A stretch of DNA of 7,453 nucleotides, from NCBI GenBank assembly GCA_017958935.1, contig JAGDBR010000063.1, positions 1 to 7,453 of the forward strand, in the 5' to 3' direction. Positions 1 through 4,803 of this stretch are shown here, one piece after another. Positions within the stretch are counted from its first letter, which is position 1; each line of letters opens with the position of its first letter. The stretch comes from Lachnospiraceae bacterium (GTDB lineage Bacteria; Bacillota_A; Clostridia; Lachnospirales; Lachnospiraceae). The translations under genes and the position numbers were made by a program. Below the pieces are notes generated by a model. That model had not been told where the DNA came from and ran no database searches. It saw only the letters and a program-made list of their open reading frames with translations.

Positions 1-268
1 CAAGGCCGGCATCATCAACAAATCCGGCGCCTGGTTCTCTTATAACGACGAGAAGATCGGCCAGGGCCGCGACAACGCGAAGGCTTATCTGGAAGAGCAT
101 CCCGACGTATTCGACGAAGTGGAGCAGAAGACCCGCGCTTACTTCGGACTGCCGTCCGGAAACGGCGCGAACGCGGCTGCTGCCGCGCCCGCCGCTGACG
201 AGAAGCCGAAGAAGGCCCGTAAGAAGGATGCCGACAGAGACATCGAGATCATCGACACCGAGGAATGA
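1..268 (+). CDS. recA: RecA recombinase, C-terminal fragment (5' end outside window)
   Basis: This is the last 88 codons of RecA, the ATP-dependent strand-exchange protein that forms filaments on single-stranded DNA and triggers LexA cleavage in the SOS response. The frame starts at base 2 and ends at the TGA at 266-268. The fragment contains the highly conserved block [20 protein letters not shown], followed by a helical stretch ([20 protein letters not shown]) typical of the RecA C-terminal domain. After it comes a low-complexity linker rich in Ala, Pro and Lys, then an acidic tail ([11 protein letters not shown]). An acidic tail is normal in RecA and is known to damp its activity. The ATPase core and the DNA-binding loops lie upstream of the window. 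The next gene, recX, starts within a few bases of the stop, which supports the identification. Confidence 0.96.
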   Translation, partial: KAGIINKSGAWFSYNDEKIGQGRDNAKAYLEEHPDVFDEVEQKTRAYFGLPSGNGANAAAAAPAADEKPKKARKKDADRDIEIIDTEE

Positions 269-270
269 CC

Positions 271-783
271 ATGAATACGGCAAGGGAGGGAGCGGACCGT
301 TCCGACGCGGAGAAGGAAGTCATCCTGCTCGCGAAGAAGAAAGCCCTGAAGCTGCTGGACTACATGGACCGAACGGAGCGTCAGCTCCGCGACAAGCTGA
401 AGGAGGGAGGCTTCCCTCCTTTTGCTGTCGATGAGGCCGTGGAATACGTCCGGGCGCATCATTACATCGACGATCTGCGTTATGCGAAAGGCTTTATCGA
501 GACCCGGAAGGATTCCCGTTCGCGTTTTGAACTGAAGCATATGCTGAAGGAGCGGGGCATCAGCGACGTCGATATCGAGCAGGCGCTCGAAGAAGCCGAA
601 CTCGACGACCGGACGCCGCTGGAGCACCTTTTCAGGAAGAAATACGCGGGGAAAGACCCTGCGGATCCGAAGACCTACGAGAAGGCTTTCCGCTATTTTT
701 CGACGAAGGGATACCGGTACGAGGACATCAAGGCGGCGCTGCTGAAAGTCCTCTCGGAAAATGACCCGGAAAGCGGATTTTGA
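271..783 (+). CDS. recX: RecX regulatory protein
   Basis: RecX binds RecA filaments in the cytoplasm and modulates, usually inhibits, strand exchange and the SOS response. The 170-residue product is small, charged and mostly helical, as expected for the tandem three-helix repeats of this family. Recognisable parts are the first repeat (ALKLLDYMDRTERQLRDKL, near residues 24-42), the family hallmark YIDDLRYAKGFIETR about residues 66-80, and a second repeat LKHMLKERGISDVDIEQAL about residues 89-107, with a third helical repeat near the C-terminus. An ATG at 265 overlaps the recA stop and would add two residues. I prefer the ATG at 271 because the GAGGA at 260-264 then lies 6 bases upstream, whereas it would touch the 265 start. 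Position directly behind recA is the classic recX location. Length and motifs are normal; the exact start is the only doubt. Confidence 0.93.
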   Translation: MNTAREGADRSDAEKEVILLAKKKALKLLDYMDRTERQLRDKLKEGGFPPFAVDEAVEYVRAHHYIDDLRYAKGFIETRKDSRSRFELKHMLKERGISDVDIEQALEEAELDDRTPLEHLFRKKYAGKDPADPKTYEKAFRYFSTKGYRYEDIKAALLKVLSENDPESGF

Positions 784-784
784 T

Positions 785-813
785 TTGCTTTTTCGGCGCG
801 TTTTTGCTATAAT
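785..813 (+). promoter_or_regulatory. Probable sigma-A promoter for the first tRNA-Leu
   Basis: A perfect -10 box TATAAT lies at 808-813 and is preceded by TG at 805-806, giving an extended -10. Seventeen bases upstream, 785-790 reads TTGCTT, a poor -35 match (3 of 6) that begins just behind the recX stop. The predicted transcription start, about 820, is a few bases before the mature tRNA 5' end at 827. The extended -10 may make up for the weak -35. Confidence 0.72.
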
Positions 814-826
814 TTACCATATATGT

Positions 827-908
827 GCAGGTGTGGCGGAATTGGCAGACGCGCCGGATTTAGGTTCCGGTGGGGCGACTTGTGCAGGTTCAAATCCTGT
901 CACCTGCA
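827..908 (+). tRNA. tRNA-Leu (anticodon TAG)
   Basis: This is an 82-base class II tRNA. Acceptor strands GCAGGTG (827-833) and CACCTGC (901-907) pair fully, with discriminator A at 908. The anticodon stem CCGGA/TCCGG (854-858, 866-870) encloses the loop TTTAGGT, giving anticodon TAG at 861-863, which reads CUA and by wobble other CUN codons. A 13-base variable arm at 871-883 and a T-arm GCAGG-TTCAAAT-CCTGT follow. The long variable arm and A discriminator are leucine features. CCA is not encoded. No terminator is seen before the next promoter at 924. Confidence 0.96.
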
Positions 909-923
909 ACTTCGAAAAATCCC

Positions 924-952
924 TTGACAAAGCGGATCGTTCGTGGTATATT
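924..952 (+). promoter_or_regulatory. Strong sigma-A promoter for the second and third tRNA-Leu
   Basis: A consensus -35 box TTGACA (924-929) is separated by exactly 17 bases from a -10 box TATATT (947-952). TG at 944-945 adds an extended -10. Transcription should start near 959, about 16 bases ahead of the tRNA at 975. It is the best promoter match I see in the window. Confidence 0.87.
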
Positions 953-974
953 CTCCTTCGTTGACGTTAAATGT

Positions 975-1058
975 GCGGAAGTGTCGGAACTGGCAGACGA
1001 GCAAGACTAAGGATCTTGTGGTGGGTACATCATGTGGGTTCAAGTCCCACCTTCCGCA
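975..1058 (+). tRNA. tRNA-Leu (anticodon AAG, A at wobble position 34)
   Basis: This is an 84-base class II tRNA. Acceptor strands GCGGAAG (975-981) and CTTCCGC (1051-1057) pair fully; the discriminator is A1058. The anticodon stem CAAGA/TCTTG (1002-1006, 1014-1018) closes the loop CTAAGGA, so the anticodon is AAG at 1009-1011. The variable arm (1019-1033) forms a TGGTG/CATCA stem, and the T-arm is GTGGG-TTCAAGT-CCCAC. CCA is not encoded. The odd point is A34: in most bacteria only tRNA-Arg(ACG) carries it, edited to inosine by TadA. Inosine here would let one tRNA read CUU, CUC and CUA. The structure looks intact, so I see no reason to call it a pseudogene. Confidence 0.94.
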
Positions 1059-1081
1059 TTTTAACCCGATGAAAACAGAAT

Positions 1082-1165
1082 GCAGACGTGGCGGAATTGG
1101 CATACGCGCATGATTCAGGTTCATGTCCATGTACTTGGGTGTGGGTTCAAGTCCCACCGTCTGCA
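1082..1165 (+). tRNA. tRNA-Leu (anticodon CAG)
   Basis: This is an 84-base class II tRNA. Acceptor strands GCAGACG (1082-1088) and CGTCTGC (1158-1164) pair fully, with discriminator A1165. The anticodon stem CATGA/TCATG (1109-1113, 1121-1125) closes the loop TTCAGGT, giving CAG at 1116-1118, which reads CUG. The variable arm at 1126-1140 can form a short TCCA/TGGG stem. The T-arm is identical to that of the preceding AAG gene. Only 23 bases, with no promoter-like sequence, separate the two genes, so they are probably transcribed together from 924-952. CCA is not encoded. Confidence 0.96.
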
Positions 1166-1176
1166 CTCCATTTTTC

Positions 1177-1209
1177 AGACCGAAGGATGAAAGTTCTTCG
1201 GTCTTTTTT
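1177..1209 (+). terminator. Rho-independent terminator of the tRNA-Leu cluster
   Basis: AGACCGAAG (1177-1185) pairs perfectly with CTTCGGTCT (1196-1204). A further G-T and A-T pair extends it to 11 pairs around a TGAAAG loop. A run of six T (1204-1209) follows at once. It lies 12 bases after the last tRNA and should end that transcript. Confidence 0.9.
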
Positions 1210-1210
1210 C

Positions 1211-1251
1211 GTCTTCAGGAGAAACCCGCCTGCGGGAGGATCTCTTAAGAC
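1211..1251 (+). repeat. Long bulged inverted repeat in the leader before ftsW
   Basis: GTCTT (1211-1215) pairs with AAGAC (1247-1251). After a single unpaired C1216, AGGAGA (1217-1222) pairs with TCTCTT (1241-1246) with one G-T. Inside sits a second GC-rich palindrome, CCCGC (1225-1229) with GCGGG (1232-1236). No T-run follows, so it is not a typical terminator. It may be a structured mRNA leader, an RNA-processing site, or a dispersed repeat; the sequence alone does not decide. An SD-like GGGAGGA (1234-1240) is partly inside the inner arm. Confidence 0.6.
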
Positions 1252-1255
1252 ATGC

Positions 1256-1274
1256 GGAAATGCACAGCATTTCC
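1256..1274 (+). repeat. Perfect 8-bp hairpin in the leader before ftsW
   Basis: GGAAATGC (1256-1263) pairs perfectly with GCATTTCC (1267-1274) around the triloop ACA. It follows the larger inverted repeat by four bases and ends 14 bases before the ftsW ribosome binding site. No T-run follows. It could be part of a structured 5' leader or a protein-binding palindrome; no function can be named. Confidence 0.6.
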
Positions 1275-1288
1275 TTGAGGCACGTTCC

Positions 1289-1294
1289 GGGAGG
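1289..1294 (+). promoter_or_regulatory. Ribosome binding site fixing the TTG start of ftsW
   Basis: GGGAGG lies 6 bases before the TTG at 1301-1303. No in-frame ATG exists here that keeps the first membrane segment, and the frame further upstream runs through the tRNA and terminator. This site therefore decides the start. Confidence 0.85.
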
Positions 1295-1300
1295 CAGATC

Positions 1301-2566
1301 TTGGCGAAAACAAAAGAAAAAAAGCCGTTAAAGGACCGTTTGCTGGTGCATACGCCGTTCGACGTCAGCCTGATCCTGTGCATTCTGTTCCTGAACATCT
1401 TCGGCATCATCATGATCTATTCCGCGTCCTATTACTACGCGGAGTCGACCTATGGCTACGCGCCGACGTATTTCTTCGAGAAACAGATCATCTGGGTCGC
1501 GATGGGCATCGTCGTCATGTTCGCGGCGGGCTTCATCAAATCCAGGTTCTACGACAAGTTCTGCTGGATCGCGCTGGTGTTGTCGTTCCTTTTGGTCCTC
1601 GCCGTCAGGGCGCCCGTCATCGGCCATTCGTCGCACGGCGCTTACCGCTGGATCAAACTCGGGCCACTGACGATCCAGATCGCGGAGCCGGTCAAGATCT
1701 TCGTCATCATTTTCCTGGCGGGGTTCATGACGCGCTACAAGATCCGTGAATTGCGCTACACAGTGTTCATCGCCGTTTACGCGATCGTCCTCGCGATCGC
1801 GCTGCTGTTCATTTCGAACAACATGAGCACGGCCATCATCGTATTTCTGATGATCTATTTCACGGTCATGATGTACCACCCGAACGTCAAGGTGTTCATC
1901 CTGCTGATCGTGATCGCCGTGCTTATCGCGGTCGCCGGTGTCCTCGTGATCAACAACGTGATCCCGTACGATCCGGAAGAGAACTTCCGCATCACGCGCA
2001 TCCGCGCATGGCTGAACCCGATGAACGAGCAGTTCGCGGATACGCAGTACCAGGCGCGCGAAGCGTTGTTTGCGATCGGGTCGGGCGGCTTCTTCGGGAA
2101 GGGCCTCGGCAGGAGCCTGATCAAGTTCAAATTGCCGGAGCCGCACAACGATTACATCCTGGCGATCATCTTCGAAGAGCTCGGCATTTTCGGCGTCCTG
2201 CTGCTGACGTATCTGTTCGTCTATCTGCTGTATAAGATCTTCCGGATCTACGCCGCCTCGAGAGACCGTTATGCGCGCATCCTCGTGTTGGGCGTGTTCC
2301 TGCATTTTGCGATCCAGATCCTGATGAACTACTGCGTCACGCTGGGACTGTTCCCGACGATGGGCGTGACCTTGCCCTTCATTTCGGCCGGCGGCTCGTC
2401 CGCCTTATTCGGACTTGCGGAGCTGGGCGTCGTCCTGGCCGTGGACCGCGAGAACAAGGAAGCCGCGCTCTACAAGGAAGCGCAGGCTTCGCTGGAAGCG
2501 GATGACCCGTATTACCGGCGGATCCGCGAAGAAGAAAGAATACGAAGGAAGACCCGTCATGGCTGA
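1301..2566 (+). CDS. ftsW: FtsW-type SEDS peptidoglycan glycosyltransferase
   Basis: This 421-residue polytopic membrane protein belongs to the FtsW/RodA/SpoVE family, which polymerises lipid II into glycan strands together with a class B penicillin-binding protein; FtsW acts at the division septum. It begins with a Lys-rich cytoplasmic tail (MAKTKEKKPLKDR), then about ten hydrophobic segments, the first near residues 22-41. Seen motifs are YRWIKLG (W117), LPEPHNDYILAIIFEELG with D284 at the position of the catalytic aspartate of SEDS proteins, and LPFISAGGSS at 358-367. The HND-EELG form favours FtsW over RodA, but RodA or SpoVE cannot be excluded. Two family motifs deviate: the usual QPSE-type segment reads QIAEPVK (126-132), and SYGG reads SAGG. 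The start is the TTG at 1301 with GGGAGG in front. The charged C-terminal tail overlaps the next gene by 8 bp. Confidence 0.9.
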   Translation: MAKTKEKKPLKDRLLVHTPFDVSLILCILFLNIFGIIMIYSASYYYAESTYGYAPTYFFEKQIIWVAMGIVVMFAAGFIKSRFYDKFCWIALVLSFLLVLAVRAPVIGHSSHGAYRWIKLGPLTIQIAEPVKIFVIIFLAGFMTRYKIRELRYTVFIAVYAIVLAIALLFISNNMSTAIIVFLMIYFTVMMYHPNVKVFILLIVIAVLIAVAGVLVINNVIPYDPEENFRITRIRAWLNPMNEQFADTQYQAREALFAIGSGGFFGKGLGRSLIKFKLPEPHNDYILAIIFEELGIFGVLLLTYLFVYLLYKIFRIYAASRDRYARILVLGVFLHFAIQILMNYCVTLGLFPTMGVTLPFISAGGSSALFGLAELGVVLAVDRENKEAALYKEAQASLEADDPYYRRIREEERIRRKTRHG

Positions 2567-3071
2567 CAAGAGCAGAGCCTATTATGAAGAGGAACTCCGG
2601 GGCATCGAACCCTGTTCCGAGGAAGAGATGCGCGGCCTGGTCCCGGCCGTCCTGCGGCAGGACCGCGCGGCCCGCGACCGTTTTATCGAAGGCAATCTGC
2701 ACCGCGTGTATGACGCGGCCGCCTTCTTCACGACGGAAGCCATCCCGTTCATGGATCTCGTTCAGGAAGGAAACCTGCGCCTTTTGGAGCTGATGAGCAC
2801 ACTGAAAGAAGACTGCGGATCCTACGGCACGCTGCTGAACCGCGAGATCAACGAAGCGATGGAGCATTACGTCACCGAGGAAGAAGACTCGCTGCGCGCC
2901 AAGGAAGAACTGAAGGTGCGGCTCAACGTGATCGACGAGGTCTGCGTCCGTCTTGCCGAAGAATACGGCAGGGAGGCGACCGCGGAAGAAGTCGCGGAAA
3001 AGATGCAGATGAGCGTGGAAGACGTCCGGTATCTGATGAAGATCGCGCTGTCCGCGATCAAACGGGACTGA
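2559..3071 (+). CDS. Truncated sigma-70-like protein lacking region 4
   Basis: This 170-residue soluble, acidic protein resembles the middle of a sigma-70 factor. Residues 10-50 look like region 1.2/2.1 (SEEEMRGLVPAVLRQDRAAR, then FIEGNLHRVYDAA, compare the family LIEANLRLV). Residues 62-76 read IPFMDLVQEGNLRLL, very close to the region 2.2 motif that grips the beta' coiled coil of RNA polymerase. The next part (about 83-104) aligns with regions 2.3-2.4, but the aromatic FSTYATWW-type melting motif is gone. Residues 132-167 (LAEEYGREATAEEVAEKMQMSVEDV) match region 3. The protein then stops, so the -35-binding region 4 is absent. An AAGGA at 2545-2549 lies 9 bases before the ATG. The gene overlaps ftsW by 8 bp, suggesting coupled translation. 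Whether it is a working sigma, an RNA-polymerase-binding regulator or a decaying paralogue is unknown. Confidence 0.8.
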   Translation: MADKSRAYYEEELRGIEPCSEEEMRGLVPAVLRQDRAARDRFIEGNLHRVYDAAAFFTTEAIPFMDLVQEGNLRLLELMSTLKEDCGSYGTLLNREINEAMEHYVTEEEDSLRAKEELKVRLNVIDEVCVRLAEEYGREATAEEVAEKMQMSVEDVRYLMKIALSAIKRD

Positions 3072-3092
3072 CGCCCGGACATTTGACAGAAG

Positions 3093-3107
3093 CATGCAGG
3101 TTGCATG
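3093..3107 (+). repeat. Short palindrome upstream of plsX
   Basis: CATGCA (3093-3098) and TGCATG (3102-3107) form a perfect 6-bp inverted repeat with a GGT centre. It sits in the only real gap of this block (3072-3125), just ahead of the plsX ribosome binding site. It could be an operator or small hairpin, or chance. It does not resemble the FapR operator as I know it. Confidence 0.35.
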
Positions 3108-3125
3108 AAACAGAGGTGATTGGAC

Positions 3126-4127
3126 ATGATCAGAATTGCATTAGACGCGCACGGCGGCGACAATGCGCCGGTCTGCACCGTGGACGGTGCGCTGCTTGCG
3201 CTTACACAGAACCCGGACATCGAGATCTTCCTCGTGGGACCGGAGCAGGTCATCCGCAACACGCTTGCCGGAAAGACCTATGATGAAAAGCGGCTGACGG
3301 TCGTTCCCGCCGCCGAGATCATCGAGATGGGGGAAGAACCCGCCGCCGCGATCATGCGGAAGAAAGACTCGTCGATCGTCGTGGGACTGAAGATGGTCCG
3401 TGACGGCGAAGCCGACGCGTTCGTTTCCTGCGGCAGCACCGGCGCCGTTCTTGTCGGCGGCCAGGTCATCGCGAAAACGCTTCCCGGCATCCGCCGGGCG
3501 CCGCTGGCGACCCCGATGCCGACGACGAAGGGTTATTCGCTGCTGATCGACTGCGGCGCGAACGTGGACGCGAAAAAGGAAGTCCTGCAGCAGTTCGCGG
3601 TCATGGGCTCCCTCTACGCAAAGCACATCCTGGGCGTGGCGGAGCCGACAGTCGGGCTCGTGAACATCGGCACGGAGGAAGAAAAGGGGAATGCGCTCAC
3701 GCGCGAGACTTATCCGCTGCTGCGCGAGACCCCCGGCATTCGGTTCGCCGGAAACGCCGAGGCGCGCGACCTTCTGTTCGGCGTCGCGGACGTCTATGTG
3801 TGCGAAGGCTTCACCGGGAATATCGTCTTAAAGTCGATCGAGGGCGCGACGAAAGCGCTGATCGGCGAGATCAAGGGGACCTTGAAATCCTCCGTTCCCG
3901 GCATGCTCGGCGGCGCGCTGATCAAGAAACCGCTGAAAACGATGATGAAGAAATACGATCCGAACGCGGTCGGCGGCGCGATGATGCTCGGTCTGCGCGG
4001 TCTCGTCGTCAAAGGACACGGGAATTCCGATGCGGAAGCCGTGAAGAACTGCATCCTGCAGTGCATCGCGTTCAAGGAGCAGGATCTGAACGCTAAGATC
4101 GCGGAGGCCATCGGCGGACTGTCATGA
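3126..4127 (+). CDS. plsX: Phosphate acyltransferase PlsX
   Basis: PlsX is a peripheral membrane enzyme that converts acyl-ACP and phosphate into acyl-phosphate, the donor used by PlsY for the first acylation of glycerol-3-phosphate. The 333-residue length is normal. The N-terminus IRIALDAHGGDNAP is the family signature, with His9 where Met is more usual. SCGSTGAVLVGG (102-113) and LIDCGANVDAKKEVLQQFAVMG (about 140-161) are further conserved blocks, and YVCEGFTGNIVLKSIEG (near 223-239) is typical of the C-terminal half. The ATG at 3126 is chosen because AGAGGTG (3112-3118) lies 7 bases upstream; a TTG at 3120 is too close to that site. The stop overlaps the rnc start as ATGA. Neither rpmF, its common upstream partner, nor acpP, its common downstream partner, is present here. 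Confidence 0.96.
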   Translation: MIRIALDAHGGDNAPVCTVDGALLALTQNPDIEIFLVGPEQVIRNTLAGKTYDEKRLTVVPAAEIIEMGEEPAAAIMRKKDSSIVVGLKMVRDGEADAFVSCGSTGAVLVGGQVIAKTLPGIRRAPLATPMPTTKGYSLLIDCGANVDAKKEVLQQFAVMGSLYAKHILGVAEPTVGLVNIGTEEEKGNALTRETYPLLRETPGIRFAGNAEARDLLFGVADVYVCEGFTGNIVLKSIEGATKALIGEIKGTLKSSVPGMLGGALIKKPLKTMMKKYDPNAVGGAMMLGLRGLVVKGHGNSDAEAVKNCILQCIAFKEQDLNAKIAEAIGGLS

Positions 4128-4786
4128 ATCTCGAAGAACGCATCGGCTACAAATTCAAAAACAAAGAGCTCCTGAGACTTGCGCTGACGCACAGCTCCTA
4201 TGTGAACGAACACAAACTGCGCAAGGAAGACTGCAACGAGCGTCTGGAGTTCCTCGGCGACGCGATCCTGGAAATGGTCACGTCCGAATACTTTTACAAG
4301 GCCTTCCCGGACAAGATGGAAGGCGAACTGTCGAAGATCCGCTCGACGCTCGTCTGCGAGCGCGCACTGGCCGTTTCGGCACGCGAGATCGATCTCGGAC
4401 ACGCGCTGATCTTCGGAAAAGGGATGGACAAGGAATCGTCCCGCGAGAACGAGAACATCATCTCGGACGCCTTCGAAGCGCTGATCGCAGCGATCTTTCT
4501 GGATTCCGACCTGGACCATGCGAAAGACCTGATCTACCAGCATGTACTGAACGACATGGATTTCAAGATGGTCTACAACGACGCAAAAACGGCCCTGCAG
4601 GAAAAACTGCAGGCGAAGGGGCTGCAGGCCGAATACCGGCTGATGAAGGAAGAGGGCCCCGATCACGAAAAACGCTTCACCGTCAAGGTCTTCATTGACG
4701 GAAAACCGTATGCGGAAGCCTCCGGCAGCAGCAAGAAGCATGCCGAGCAGGTGGCCGCGATGCGGACGTTCACGATGCTTGACTGA
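4124..4786 (+). CDS. rnc: Ribonuclease III
   Basis: RNase III cleaves double-stranded RNA, including ribosomal RNA precursors, structured mRNAs and sense-antisense duplexes. The 220-residue protein has the full two-domain layout. The catalytic domain (about 1-145) carries the signature ERLEFLGDA at 39-47 and NIISDAFEALIAAIFLD at 111-127. The four metal-binding acidic residues E39, D46, D115 and E118 are all present, so it should be active. The double-stranded RNA binding domain spans about 153-220 and ends with the typical KKHAEQVAA helix (204-212). The start ATG overlaps the plsX stop by 4 bp. The nearest SD-like GGAGG (4103-4107) is 16 bases away, so initiation probably depends on translational coupling to plsX. 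The gene lies 17 bp before smc, a common Gram-positive order. Confidence 0.97.
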   Translation: MNLEERIGYKFKNKELLRLALTHSSYVNEHKLRKEDCNERLEFLGDAILEMVTSEYFYKAFPDKMEGELSKIRSTLVCERALAVSAREIDLGHALIFGKGMDKESSRENENIISDAFEALIAAIFLDSDLDHAKDLIYQHVLNDMDFKMVYNDAKTALQEKLQAKGLQAEYRLMKEEGPDHEKRFTVKVFIDGKPYAEASGSSKKHAEQVAAMRTFTMLD

Positions 4787-4803
4787 AGGAAAGACACGGT
4801 TAC

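Noticed and set aside
771..793. Possible weak terminator at the recX stop (AAGCGGA paired with TTTGCTT, then T-run)
   Set aside because: It has seven pairs, two of them G-T, with part of the T-run used in the stem, and it overlaps the tRNA promoter. It is too weak to call.
761..964. 67-codon + strand frame across the first tRNA
   Set aside because: It reads through the tRNA-Leu(TAG) gene and both promoters and has no ribosome binding site.
1252..1278. Eight-codon possible leader peptide (ATG at 1252, TGA at 1276) behind GGGAGGA
   Set aside because: The 11-base spacing is long, the peptide has no run of a regulatory amino acid, and it lies across a perfect hairpin. It may be chance; conservation in relatives would be needed to revive it.
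1088..1300. Upstream extension of the ftsW frame to 1088
   Set aside because: The extension would translate the tRNA-Leu(CAG) gene and its terminator. The TTG at 1301 has a well-placed GGGAGG and gives a normal FtsW N-terminus.
1328..2305. 325-codon minus-strand open frame opposite ftsW
   Set aside because: Its translation is dominated by Asp, Arg, Gln and His, the typical antisense image of a hydrophobic membrane protein. No ribosome site or family motif supports it.
3083..3111. TTGACA at 3083-3088 as a promoter for plsX
   Set aside because: At 16-18 bases downstream there is no acceptable -10 box (the sequence there reads ATGAAAC).
3794..4741. 315-codon minus-strand open frame opposite plsX and rnc
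   Set aside because: It spans the junction of two well-identified genes on the other strand and has no recognisable domain.
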